Assembly: GCF_042675645.1 (NCBI RefSeq)
Contig: NZ_JBHTJH010000017.1
Location: forward strand, 620,001-684,000
Source: Sungkyunkwania multivorans
GTDB lineage: Bacteria; Bacteroidota; Bacteroidia; Flavobacteriales; Flavobacteriaceae
Length of the DNA stretch: 64,000 bases
Reading direction: 5' to 3'
A program made the position numbers and the translations under genes. Positions 8,472 through 16,534 of the stretch are shown here, piece after piece. The notes under the pieces were generated by a model, which was not told the DNA's origin, made no database searches, and was given only the letters and a program-made list of their open reading frames with translations. Within the stretch, counting starts at the first letter, position 1. Each line of letters begins with the position of its first letter.

Positions 8472-9047
8472 ATGAATTCCAAGTTTTTATATATCCTATT
8501 CGTTCTAGTCGCGATCATCTCGTGCAAAGACTCAAAAGCGCCGGAGGCCACCATCACCCAGACAGAAGATGCTAAAGAAGAAGAGCGTATCGTTAAGCCC
8601 GCTATCGCAGATCCAAAAAAAGAAACAGAGTTCGAAGCATTACTGCGTAGCAAGCATATCGCCTTAAAAGATTCGATATTACTAACTCCAGCGCCTTGTA
8701 TTGACGATTTTGAAAAATTCTTCGAACGTTTTGCTAGCGATAGTGTTTTTCAAAAGGATCACATCCATATCCCGCTAGAAAAGAAATATTACGATGATCC
8801 TTATGAGAGTGTAGAGATCATCACAGCATATATTTATGAAAATAAACTACCCAACTATATGGATTTCAGCCAAGATAAAGAGGCGATGTTCAAGGAGGTA
8901 GATAAATACTATATTGAAAAGGAATGCACGGACAATAGGGTTGTCTATAAAAATATGGGATACGACAACGGTATCTACTGTGAGTACGTGTTTAAAAAGA
9001 TAGGTGATAAGTGGTATCTAACCAATATTTTAGATCTTTCTACCTAG
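8472..9047 (+). CDS. Lipoprotein of unknown function
   Basis: A 191-residue protein with a short hydrophobic leader and lipobox AIISC (Cys18), then an acidic spacer (AKEEERI) and a compact charged domain rich in Tyr and Asp. I recognise no family. The C-terminal half (KYYIEKECTDNRVVYKNMGY and a terminal WYLTNILDLS) suggests an NTF2-like or DUF4348-like fold, but that is a guess. Its first 17 codons are duplicated upstream at 7130. It is transcribed away from the RAYT element and followed by a repeat-rich spacer. Confidence 0.75.
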   Translation: MNSKFLYILFVLVAIISCKDSKAPEATITQTEDAKEEERIVKPAIADPKKETEFEALLRSKHIALKDSILLTPAPCIDDFEKFFERFASDSVFQKDHIHIPLEKKYYDDPYESVEIITAYIYENKLPNYMDFSQDKEAMFKEVDKYYIEKECTDNRVVYKNMGYDNGIYCEYVFKKIGDKWYLTNILDLST

Positions 9048-9262
9048 GTGTTGAATAACGCCGTAATTAGCTTAGAACGAAGCTTCCCTCCATTGGAGGG
9101 ATCGGAGGGAGGAATATTGAACAGTCATTTTATTAATTCCCTCAATAAAGTCAATTACCGATCTTTCTTTCTAAACGATTCTTTTATCGGTCGTCTAAAA
9201 GCAAAACGGTCTTTTCTCTATGTTCTTTTAGCAAAGCAGTCTTTTCTCTTTTCCCATAAGAA
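9048..9262. other. Repeat-containing spacer
   Basis: No credible gene. It contains a G/C-rich repeat (9084-9113) and an imperfect tandem duplication (about 9196-9250) in which AAGCAAAACGGTCTTTTCTC recurs as TAGCAAAGCAGTCTTTTCTC. Confidence 0.6.
9084..9113. repeat. Dispersed intergenic repeat, short form
   Basis: TTCCCTCCATTGGAGGG can fold back on itself and is followed by ATCGGAGGGAGG. It belongs to the same loose family of C/G-rich intergenic repeats as 831-911, 15083-15117 and 20444-20483. Confidence 0.45.
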
Positions 9263-10231
9263 TCACTGCTTCCTCAAATGCACATACACCGGAAAGTGAT
9301 CGCTATACCCACCCAAATACTTTCTACCAAAGTAGGTTCTAAAAGGATTGCCCTTATATCTACCGTCATATTCCGCTAAGAAACGCGGGTTGAAGACATC
9401 GGCATGGGCAAACTTATGTCCGCCTTCTTTGGTCTCAAAGAAGTTGTGTGTAAAGATGATCTGGTCAAAGAGATTCCAGCTGCCCTTGTGGCTCAGACTG
9501 CCCTTCGTATAGGATAAAAGCGTCTCCATGGGATTATAGAGCTCATCTGTCACCAAATGCTCTTTGATACTTGTACTATGCGGATCATCATTAAAATCGC
9601 CCATGATGATGATCTTTGGATTCTCTTCCTGTGAGCGGATACTTTGTACCACCTTCTGGGCATTTTGAGCAGCCAGTATGCGTTTGTGTTGAGTTTCGTT
9701 GGCTCCTGCTCTTCGAGACGGCCAGTGATTCACCAACACATGGACATATTCTCCATTGAGCACCCCCGATACCTTTAGAATATCGCGCGTATGGTCGGGT
9801 CTGCCTTCTTCATCGACCAATTGTAATGGGAAGACCTCACTCTGGTCTACCTCAAAAAAGCGCTTTTGATAGAGTAGGCCGGTATCGATGCCCCGCTCGT
9901 CAGGCGAGTCGTAATGAACCACTCCGTAGTCTTTGTTCTTCAGATGCTTGGTGGCGACCAGATCCTCCAATACCCTCTGATTCTCCACTTCGGCAACTCC
10001 TACGATGGCCGGAGCCTTTTTGGCTTGGTCAAAACCAACATTGGAAATCGCCGTACCTAGTTTGAAGAGCTTTTTTTCGTAGCGCTTTTTGTTCCATCGC
10101 TTTTTACCATACTTGGTAAAATCATCATCGAAAGTATGCGGGTTATCCACAATATCAAAAAGATTCTCCAGATTGTAGAATGCAACCGTATGCAGGTCGC
10201 TGTTGCCTGTTTTCTTGCTGAATAGACCCAT
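9263..10231 (-). CDS. Endonuclease/exonuclease/phosphatase family protein
   Basis: A 322-residue EEP-fold protein and clear paralog of 1111-2169. It shares VAFYNLENLFDIVDNP near the start, GVAEVENQ, NHWPSRRAG, IMGDFNDDP and a terminal GGYSDHFPVYVHLR. Unlike its paralog it has no signal peptide (start MGLFSKKTG), so it is probably cytoplasmic. Both genes run on the minus strand and bracket the TonB receptor/DUF5689 region. The substrate is unknown; nuclease or phosphodiesterase activity is the family expectation. Confidence 0.88.
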   Translation of the reverse strand: MGLFSKKTGNSDLHTVAFYNLENLFDIVDNPHTFDDDFTKYGKKRWNKKRYEKKLFKLGTAISNVGFDQAKKAPAIVGVAEVENQRVLEDLVATKHLKNKDYGVVHYDSPDERGIDTGLLYQKRFFEVDQSEVFPLQLVDEEGRPDHTRDILKVSGVLNGEYVHVLVNHWPSRRAGANETQHKRILAAQNAQKVVQSIRSQEENPKIIIMGDFNDDPHSTSIKEHLVTDELYNPMETLLSYTKGSLSHKGSWNLFDQIIFTHNFFETKEGGHKFAHADVFNPRFLAEYDGRYKGNPFRTYFGRKYLGGYSDHFPVYVHLRKQ

Positions 10232-10652
10232 ACTTTCTTTTTAAAGTTTTACAATATCCTATTAATTGAACAAAAACACAAATCAAGATGTAAGAAGTCA
10301 GATAACAGATTTTATATGCTTGCGAATTTATTATTCAAAGAAGGGTCGTCTTTTAATTGTTAGTTTTGGTTTAAGACGGCTCGCTCTTCATTGAAATTAG
10401 ACTTGCGACAAACTCAATGAGAGAAACTGTCGTTTGACTTTCTTCTAACCTTATACGCAGAATATACGCTCAAAAGCTCCGAAATCCAGGAACGACAGAA
10501 TGGAGTGACGCGGAGTTTTGTGTGTGGTTTTCAATCAGAGATTGAAAAATTCCTCGTAAAGGGCGTCTTTTTCTTTGTTTCGTTTCTTTTGGACGAGCAA
10601 AAGAAATGAAAATCATGAATACTTATTATCAATAACTTTAACCTGAACTTCC
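10232..10652. other. Long intergenic region with hairpin repeats
   Basis: About 420 bp without a gene between the divergent EEP and hflX genes. It contains a hairpin TTTTCAATC/GATTGAAAA (10528-10548) and a perfect 9-bp stem TTTCTTTTG/CAAAAGAAA around GACGAG (10583-10606). The rest (10232-10480) looks like unconstrained A/T-rich sequence. Confidence 0.6.
10583..10606. repeat. Perfect 9-bp-stem hairpin
   Basis: TTTCTTTTG-GACGAG-CAAAAGAAA lies just before the hflX promoter. I recall similar hairpins from intergenic regions of other bacteria, which would make it a dispersed repeat; I cannot verify that here. Confidence 0.6.
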
Positions 10653-10660
10653 TACCTTTG
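10653..10660 (+). promoter_or_regulatory. -7 element of hflX
   Basis: TACCTTTG matches TAnnTTTG and ends 17 bases before the hflX ATG. Confidence 0.65.
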
Positions 10661-10677
10661 CACTTTCAACCAGAAGT

Positions 10678-11886
10678 ATGCTAGAAAAGAAGACATTAGA
10701 TTACGAAAAAACAGTACTCGTTGGTAGGATCAGTAAGGAGCAAGACGAAGAGAAACTTAAAGAATATATGGACGAATTGGAGTTTCTTACCTACACTGCC
10801 GGTGGCGAGGTGGTAAAGCGTTTTACCCAGCGATTGGATGTTCCCAACCCAAAGACCTTTGTCGGCACAGGAAAGTTGGAAGAGATCGCCCAATTTGCCA
10901 CAGAGCACGAGATCGGGTCCATCATCTTTGATGATGAGCTCACACCTGCGCAGCAAAAGAACTTGGAGCGCGAACTAAAGTGCAAGATCTTGGATAGAAC
11001 AGGACTCATCCTCGATATTTTTGCACAACGCGCACAGACCAGCTATGCCCGTACTCAGGTAGAATTGGCCCAGTACGAATATTTGCTGCCACGACTGGTG
11101 GGGCTTTGGACGCACTTGGAAAGACAACGTGGTGGTATCGGTATGCGAGGCCCAGGTGAAACGGAAATAGAGACCGACCGTCGTATCGTAAGAGACCGAA
11201 TTTCTTTATTGAAAAAGAAGTTGGAGAAGATTGACCGGCAGATGGAAACCCAACGCGGCAATCGTGGAAAATTGGTAAGAGTTGCCCTTGTAGGATATAC
11301 CAATGTTGGGAAATCTACCTTGATGAACGTGATCAGCAAAAGCGAGGTGTTCGCAGAAAATAAGCTCTTCGCTACCTTAGATACAACCGTACGTAAGGTG
11401 GTCATCGGTAATTTGCCTTTTCTCCTGAGCGACACCGTAGGATTTATCAGAAAGTTACCTACACAGTTGGTTGAAAGCTTCAAGAGTACCTTGGATGAAG
11501 TAAGAGAGGCAGACCTGCTCCTTCATGTGGTGGACATTTCACATCCCAATTTTGAAGAGCATATCGATTCCGTAAATCAAATCTTGGATGAGATCAAAAG
11601 TGCAGAAAAGCCTACAATCATGGTCTTCAATAAAATTGATGCCTACACGCCAGAAGCTTTTGACGAAGAAGACCTGATGATCGAAAGAAACAGCAGCCAC
11701 TATTCCTTAGAGGAATGGAAGCAGACCTGGATGGCCAAATTGGGGAGTGATGTGCTTTTTATTTCTGCTTTGAACAAGGAGAATTTGGAAGAATTTAGAA
11801 AAAAGGTCTACGAAAAGGTACGCGAAATACATGTTTCGCGCTTTCCATACAACAACTTTTTATATCCCGAATATATCGAGGAGTAA
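10678..11886 (+). CDS. hflX: Ribosome-associated GTPase HflX
   Basis: A 402-residue GTPase of normal length. The N-terminal HflX domain (about 1-170) contains AQYEYLLPRLVGLWTHLERQ and RGPGETEIETDRR. The G domain follows with P-loop GYTNVGKST (about 205-213), DTVGFIRKLP (G3 and HflX-specific loop) and NKID (G4). HflX binds the large ribosomal subunit and splits stalled ribosomes under stress in other bacteria. It is monocistronic here, with its own -7 element. Confidence 0.96.
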   Translation: MLEKKTLDYEKTVLVGRISKEQDEEKLKEYMDELEFLTYTAGGEVVKRFTQRLDVPNPKTFVGTGKLEEIAQFATEHEIGSIIFDDELTPAQQKNLERELKCKILDRTGLILDIFAQRAQTSYARTQVELAQYEYLLPRLVGLWTHLERQRGGIGMRGPGETEIETDRRIVRDRISLLKKKLEKIDRQMETQRGNRGKLVRVALVGYTNVGKSTLMNVISKSEVFAENKLFATLDTTVRKVVIGNLPFLLSDTVGFIRKLPTQLVESFKSTLDEVREADLLLHVVDISHPNFEEHIDSVNQILDEIKSAEKPTIMVFNKIDAYTPEAFDEEDLMIERNSSHYSLEEWKQTWMAKLGSDVLFISALNKENLEEFRKKVYEKVREIHVSRFPYNNFLYPEYIEE

Positions 11887-11991
11887 TTAGGTACATTTCA
11901 TATACAGGCGTATCACTAAAGAGCTGTGTGTAATAGGTTTATTAAAAAGTTTGACCTATTTTCATAGAGAATAACCGTAACCTGTAATAAA

Positions 11992-13449
11992 ATGAGAAAC
12001 TGCTACCTTCTCGTTGGGTTTTTCCTAACGATGATAACCTTTGCCCAAACTCCAGAAAAGATCAACTATAGTGCCCTTCTCTCAGACGTTAGTGGCACGG
12101 CGGTGGTAAATTCACAAATAAGCCTGCGAGTTTCCATTCTCCAAGGAGATACGAGCGGCCCTTCAATCTATATAGAAACACACAACATTGAGACAAATGA
12201 TAAAGGAGTCGTTTCCTTTGCAATAGGAATGGGAACACCAACCGCAGGTGATTTTACATCCATAGATTGGTCGGCTGCCACACATTATCTTCAAATTGAA
12301 GTGGATCTCGCTGGAGGAACCAACTATACCCTCGTAGGAACAAGTGAGCTGCTAAGTGTGCCATATGCATTACATGCAAAGGATGTAGATATAACAAGTA
12401 TCCAAGAAAAATTTATGTACTACTATGCCGATAGAGATGCAGATGGTTTTGGAGACCCTTTTAATGTGGTGTTCTCGTTAGAGCCCCCTACGGGATATAT
12501 TACGGATAATCAGGATTGCAATGATTTCGAAGATACTGTTAACATAAACGCGGTTGAGATCTGTGATGGAATCGACAATAATTGTGATGGAAACGTAGAC
12601 GAAGGTGTTCTGTCCACTTTCTTTAGAGATGCAGACTCAGATGGTTTTGGGATTCCATTTGATACCATCATGGCATGCAGTAGACCAAACGGATATGTTG
12701 AAAATGACACCGACTGTGATGATACCGATGCCAGTAGTTATCCCGGCGCTCCCGAAATTTGCGACGGGAAGGACAATGATTGCAATGGCGTCATGGACGA
12801 AGGTGTTCAAAACACCTACTTCTTAGATGCGGATGGTGATGGTTTCGGTGACTCAACCCAAACCTTATTCGCGTGTACTGCACCAAGCGGTTATGTTTCC
12901 AACGATTTGGATTGTGATGACACCAATCCATTAATAAGACCCGACGCACAAGAAGTTTGTAACGGTATTGACGACAATTGTGATGCAATGACGGATAACG
13001 ACCCCATTGACGGTACCGTCTATTATAGGGATGCCGATGGTGATGGTTTTGGTTCAAATGGTCAAACCATTATATCGTGTACCCAACCTAGTGGATATGT
13101 CACCAATAACATGGACTGCAATGATAGCAATGCATCCGCATTTCCCGGCGCTCAAGAGGTGTGTAATGGTATTGACGATAATTGCGATGGCATGACCGAT
13201 AATAATCCAATCAATGGAACTGTCTTTTTTAGAGATGCCGACGGAGATGGTTTTGGGAATCCAAGTGTTACCATCGTGGCGTGCAGTCCACCAGGTGGAT
13301 TTGTGAATAATGGTCTGGATTGCAATGATGCGAACCCTTTAATATCTCCTGCCGCTACCGAACTTTGTGATGGTATTGACAATGACTGCAGCGGTATCAT
13401 TGATGATGGCGATTGCGATACACCTCAAAAAAAGGGCAACAATAAATAA
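11992..13449 (+). CDS. Secreted MopE-like repeat protein
   Basis: A 485-residue secreted protein. A signal peptide (1-19, ending ITFAQ) is followed by a beta-rich N-terminal domain (about 24-135) ending in ELLSVPYALHAKD, a phrase I recall from Bacteroidota surface proteins. Then come five tandem units of about 65 residues (about 142-475). Each unit has an FYRDADGDGFG-type loop (DxDxDG, calcium-binding type), a CSxPxGYV segment and an EICDGIDNNCDG Cys-rich loop, as in the MopE/putative metal-binding family. No T9SS tail is visible. The role is unknown; calcium or copper binding at the cell surface is the family expectation. Confidence 0.85.
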   Translation: MRNCYLLVGFFLTMITFAQTPEKINYSALLSDVSGTAVVNSQISLRVSILQGDTSGPSIYIETHNIETNDKGVVSFAIGMGTPTAGDFTSIDWSAATHYLQIEVDLAGGTNYTLVGTSELLSVPYALHAKDVDITSIQEKFMYYYADRDADGFGDPFNVVFSLEPPTGYITDNQDCNDFEDTVNINAVEICDGIDNNCDGNVDEGVLSTFFRDADSDGFGIPFDTIMACSRPNGYVENDTDCDDTDASSYPGAPEICDGKDNDCNGVMDEGVQNTYFLDADGDGFGDSTQTLFACTAPSGYVSNDLDCDDTNPLIRPDAQEVCNGIDDNCDAMTDNDPIDGTVYYRDADGDGFGSNGQTIISCTQPSGYVTNNMDCNDSNASAFPGAQEVCNGIDDNCDGMTDNNPINGTVFFRDADGDGFGNPSVTIVACSPPGGFVNNGLDCNDANPLISPAATELCDGIDNDCSGIIDDGDCDTPQKKGNNK

Positions 13450-13462
13450 AGATGCTGATCAT

Positions 13463-13505
13463 AAAAAGAAACCCTGAGATGAACTCATATCGGGGTTTCT
13501 TTTTT
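13463..13505. terminator. Bidirectional terminator
   Basis: Stem AAAGAAACCC / GGGTTTCTTT is flanked by A and T runs between two convergent genes (MopE-like and DUF3078). Confidence 0.85.
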
Positions 13506-13518
13506 ACTGTAGCATTAT

Positions 13519-14439
13519 TTAAAACGCATAATTAAGTCCTAATAACCAATAGGACTGCAAATCGTTATCCACATTATCGAAATTTGCGGATGGGTCGGTA
13601 GCCAAAGCAAAATTGACCGCTTCTTGCTTATTGCTACGCAAACCAAAGTCAAAACCAACCCCGATCTTTTTCCATAGCGTGTAACCAAAAGAGTTGATCC
13701 ATGTCCAGTTGCTTAGATCGCTATTATTGTATGATTGGAACATGGAAAGATTCGATTTGAAGTTAATGTTTCCGATCTTTCGGGTATAATCGGCGACAAT
13801 TTTAGCACCGAGAGAGGATTCGAAGACCACATCGTTATCGCTAAACACAAAATTGTAGTTAAGCGGATGAATGACGACCACCAGATCATTGATCGGTGTC
13901 CATGTCATCCCCACACCTAGATCGAGATAGCCAGGGTCGTTGAAGTTGTTAAGAATGGTAGTTCTATATTCTGCCAAACCAGAGACCGCCCATGTTTTAC
14001 TTATATTCCTTCCGTAAAGAGAAGTAATATTGAACACGTCGGTCGCTTCTCTAAAGCCATCATCGTCTGTCGGATCATCCTTGTCATCAAATTTTACCCA
14101 AGTTAGATTTACATTCGCTGCGTTTCTCCAAAAGAATTTTTCTCTTTTCAAGTTTGCAAAACCATTTACAGTAAATCCAATGTTTCCTGAATTTACGTTG
14201 GGAGTGCCTTGAGCGTACCAGTTGTTAAAACCAGATAGACTAAATCCGATGGTTCCAAAGGCACCATATTTCCAACCGGGAATGGCATCTAATTTGGCTT
14301 GAATAGCACTGATCCTACCTTGGATGGCAGCTACAGAGTCTTTCTTTGCGGCTTTGGAAGCTTTTAGTTCTTCTACTGTCTGCGCATTTACGGTAATACT
14401 TGCCATAAGGAAGGCGATCAATAAAGCAATTTTTTTCAT
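13519..14439 (-). CDS. DUF3078 outer-membrane-type protein
   Basis: A 306-residue protein with a signal peptide (ending VNAQ, about residue 20), a short Lys/Ala-rich helical stretch, then the DUF3078 pattern (WKYGAFGTIGFSLSGFNNWY from about 56). Alternating beta strands run to a terminal NYAF, consistent with an outer-membrane barrel. The function is unknown. It follows DUF2480 by about 120 bp and may be separate from the SUF genes. Confidence 0.8.
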   Translation of the reverse strand: MKKIALLIAFLMASITVNAQTVEELKASKAAKKDSVAAIQGRISAIQAKLDAIPGWKYGAFGTIGFSLSGFNNWYAQGTPNVNSGNIGFTVNGFANLKREKFFWRNAANVNLTWVKFDDKDDPTDDDGFREATDVFNITSLYGRNISKTWAVSGLAEYRTTILNNFNDPGYLDLGVGMTWTPINDLVVVIHPLNYNFVFSDNDVVFESSLGAKIVADYTRKIGNINFKSNLSMFQSYNNSDLSNWTWINSFGYTLWKKIGVGFDFGLRSNKQEAVNFALATDPSANFDNVDNDLQSYWLLGLNYAF

Positions 14440-14559
14440 AATAATAAGGTTATCAGTATGTTGAGTTAAAAAATCTTATAGGATAATACGAAATTAGGAA
14501 ATTTGTCGTCAACAGAGATACGTTGATACCACCTGTACGGACTTTTCGATAAAAGGCGA

Positions 14560-15066
14560 TTATTTTCTTTTAAATAACGGAACGGACGAGCATGCCTCTC
14601 CGTACATCACGCTCTTGGCAACGGCTTGTAGCCTCTCGGTGGCCATGAGATAGGCATTTTGTGGAACAGGCTTATTACTGCATCCTTTGATGATCACTGG
14701 CTTGTCCTCATATTCTGAGAAGTCTAATTTTGAGAGGATGTCTTGATAGATGGCCGTTTCTAGCTGTTCCAAATTTCCGACGACCACTTTTTTGGCAAAA
14801 GGAGAAGCATGGGTCATGATCAGCATATACGCCCATCCAGGAATGATGGCATCCGATGAGCATTGTAAAGCAAGGTAGGCGTCTTTATAATGTGCCCAAT
14901 CGTGTTCTTTGACAAAAGCACGGAATTCTTTTTCGCGAAGTATGAATCCTTCATAAAGCCAATCCTTGATATCGAGCACCAGCCGTTCTCCCGAAGGATA
15001 GTGATCTTCTAGATCAAAGGTCTTTAAGGCGCTTTGCGCTACTCTGTTTACGATTTCTTCTGCCAT
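14560..15066 (-). CDS. DUF2480 family protein of the SUF region
   Basis: A 168-residue cytoplasmic protein starting MAEEIVNRVAQSALKTFDLE, the DUF2480 pattern. I recall members sitting beside suf genes in Flavobacteriaceae, as here after the SufT-like gene (53-bp gap). A CSSD segment near 90 and GCSNKP near 136 contain Cys residues, but no role is established. Confidence 0.82.
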   Translation of the reverse strand: MAEEIVNRVAQSALKTFDLEDHYPSGERLVLDIKDWLYEGFILREKEFRAFVKEHDWAHYKDAYLALQCSSDAIIPGWAYMLIMTHASPFAKKVVVGNLEQLETAIYQDILSKLDFSEYEDKPVIIKGCSNKPVPQNAYLMATERLQAVAKSVMYGEACSSVPLFKRK

Positions 15067-15082
15067 TGATGATTATTTACTA

Positions 15083-15117
15083 CCCTCTCCTTTTGGGAGT
15101 GGGGCTGGGGGTGAGGG
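15083..15117. repeat. Dispersed intergenic repeat
   Basis: CCCTCTCCTTTTGGGAG and the following GGGGCTGGGGGTGAGGG fill the short spacer between the SufT-like and DUF2480 genes. The sequence is close in form to the inverted pair at 831-911. Insertion inside a tight operon suggests a mobile or copied intergenic element. Confidence 0.55.
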
Positions 15118-15118
15118 C

Positions 15119-15445
15119 CTACAACAAACCCAATTCCAACTTCGCCTCCTCACTCATAAGGTCCTGACTCCATGGAGGATCGAAGGTCAGCTCTACCTCG
15201 GCATCTTTTACCTCGTTGAGTGATTTTACCTTTTCCTGCACCTCTACCGGTAAGGTTTCGGCAACTGGACAATTGGGTGTGGTCAATGTCATCAGGACTT
15301 TCACTTCATGGTCCTCATTGACAAATACATCATATATCAATCCCAATTCGTAAATATCGACTGGAATTTCAGGATCGTAGATGGTCTTCAAGACTCTTAC
15401 GATCTTTTCGCCCAAGGCATTGGTATCTATTGTTGTCTCACTCAT
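15119..15445 (-). CDS. SufT-like Fe-S assembly protein (MIP18/DUF59 family)
   Basis: A 108-residue protein with the DUF59 pattern IYDPEIPVDIYELGLIYDV (about 18-36) and TTPNCPVAETLP with the conserved Cys (about 74). Such proteins act late in iron-sulfur cluster maturation or transfer. It lies between sufE and DUF2480 in one minus-strand run (87 bp from sufE). Confidence 0.9.
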   Translation of the reverse strand: MSETTIDTNALGEKIVRVLKTIYDPEIPVDIYELGLIYDVFVNEDHEVKVLMTLTTPNCPVAETLPVEVQEKVKSLNEVKDAEVELTFDPPWSQDLMSEEAKLELGLL

Positions 15446-15532
15446 GTTCTTTTTGTTTATAAGTTGATTCGTTTATGAGTGTAGTAAAATCCGTAAATAA
15501 ACTTCTAAACTCCTCAACAACTACACTTAATA

Positions 15533-15958
15533 TCAATTCAATTGTGTTTGATAGGCTATCGCGTACATCTTTAATTGCTTGATCATCGAAACCAAGCCAT
15601 TCGCCCTCGTAGGCGATAAATGCTCTTTTAGTCCGATCTCATCGATAAAAGCGGTGTCTGCTTCGATGATGTCTCGTGGATGTTGGTCAGAAAATGCTCG
15701 TATTAAAATGGCGATGATACCTTTGGTGATGATCGCATCACTATCTGCGGTGAACTTAAGTTTGTCATCATCCAATTCGGCATGGACCCAGACTTTGCTC
15801 TGACATCCTTTAATAAGGTTCTCATCTATTTTATGACTTTCGTCGATCAATGGAAGTGACTTTCCCAACTCGATCATGTATTCATAACGCTGCATCCAAT
15901 CATCGAACATCGAAAATTCGTCAATGATCTCTTCCTGTATTTCCTTTATAGTACTCAT
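15533..15958 (-). CDS. sufE: Cysteine desulfurase-associated sulfur acceptor SufE
   Basis: 141 residues from the chosen start MSTIKEIQEE; an ATG three codons upstream is also possible. The SufE active-site motif LIKGCQSKVWV places the sulfur-accepting Cys at about 52. SufE takes persulfide sulfur from SufS and passes it to the SufBCD scaffold. It is co-directional with the lipoprotein gene upstream (35-bp gap) and the SufT-like gene downstream. Confidence 0.95.
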   Translation of the reverse strand: MSTIKEIQEEIIDEFSMFDDWMQRYEYMIELGKSLPLIDESHKIDENLIKGCQSKVWVHAELDDDKLKFTADSDAIITKGIIAILIRAFSDQHPRDIIEADTAFIDEIGLKEHLSPTRANGLVSMIKQLKMYAIAYQTQLN

Positions 15959-15992
15959 TCCATGCATTTAGGTTGCAAAAATACGATAAGTA

Positions 15993-16454
15993 TTATGGGT
16001 TTTCAACAGTTTCTGCCAATGCCAGTATTTTAGCTACCAATGGTTGTAGTTCTGTTGGAGGATTGCCATGGTCAAAGCTCGAAGAAGTGTAGGTCTTATC
16101 ACCGATAGTGATACTGATAGTTGCCGAAGCGGCCCCATCATAATGGCTTTTGGTCGAAGGAGCTTCTAGATCATGAATCGTTTCTAAGTTGATCTCTTCG
16201 GTTATTTCTTTGATGCTTTGCCAATCACTTTTGGAACAGGGCGCTTTCTCAACGGCGCTTTCGTCTCTTGTTTTTTGAAGACTAATGGTATTTTTATCCA
16301 CAGCGGTCTTATAAAAACTACCTCGGGTGATCGCTTGATACTCGATCTGCATCTCCGACTGTTGTTCTTTTGCTTTTACAGCTTCGGCTCTGGTCGTTTG
16401 ACTACAACCTTTTAGGCCTATCGTACTAAATAGTAGGGCAAGGATTATTTTCAT
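15993..16454 (-). CDS. Small lipoprotein in the SUF region
   Basis: A 153-residue lipoprotein (leader MKIILALLFSTIGLKGC, Cys17). The mature part is Ser/Thr/Glu rich with one central Cys (EKAPCSKSDW) and a terminal region that reads like a small beta sandwich (GAASATISITIGDKTYTSSS). No family is recognised with certainty. It lies between the M43 protease terminator and sufE and may be the first gene of the sufE unit. Confidence 0.75.
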   Translation of the reverse strand: MKIILALLFSTIGLKGCSQTTRAEAVKAKEQQSEMQIEYQAITRGSFYKTAVDKNTISLQKTRDESAVEKAPCSKSDWQSIKEITEEINLETIHDLEAPSTKSHYDGAASATISITIGDKTYTSSSFDHGNPPTELQPLVAKILALAETVENP

Positions 16455-16483
16455 GGGATGTTATTTTTATAGTGTATGATACA

Positions 16484-16512
16484 AAAAAGACGCCAAAGTT
16501 GGCGTCTTTTTG
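16484..16512 (-). terminator. Terminator behind the M43 protease gene
   Basis: AAAAAAGACGCCAA / TTGGCGTCTTTTT is a near-perfect stem with T runs on both strands, 23 bp past the protease stop. It separates the protease from the sufE unit. Confidence 0.9.
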
Positions 16513-16534
16513 TGATTGTAATAACATTTTTGTC

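Larger units (their letters stand above)
7899..8521 (+). repeat. 545-bp direct repeat, copy 2 (interrupted by gap)
   Basis: Second copy of 6635-7179. It begins directly at the RAYT right end and runs through the terminator into the intact lipoprotein gene. The offset to copy 1 is 1264 bp before the N run and 1342 bp after it, so if nothing was inserted the 151 N should be 73 bases. Confidence 0.88.

Noticed and set aside
9048..9299. 83-codon open frame after the lipoprotein gene
   Set aside because: It is made of the dispersed repeat and an imperfect tandem duplication, overlaps the EEP gene and has no family pattern.
12420..13430. Possible CRISPR-like DNA repeats
   Set aside because: The repeats are about 200 bp apart, in frame and encode the MopE-like units.
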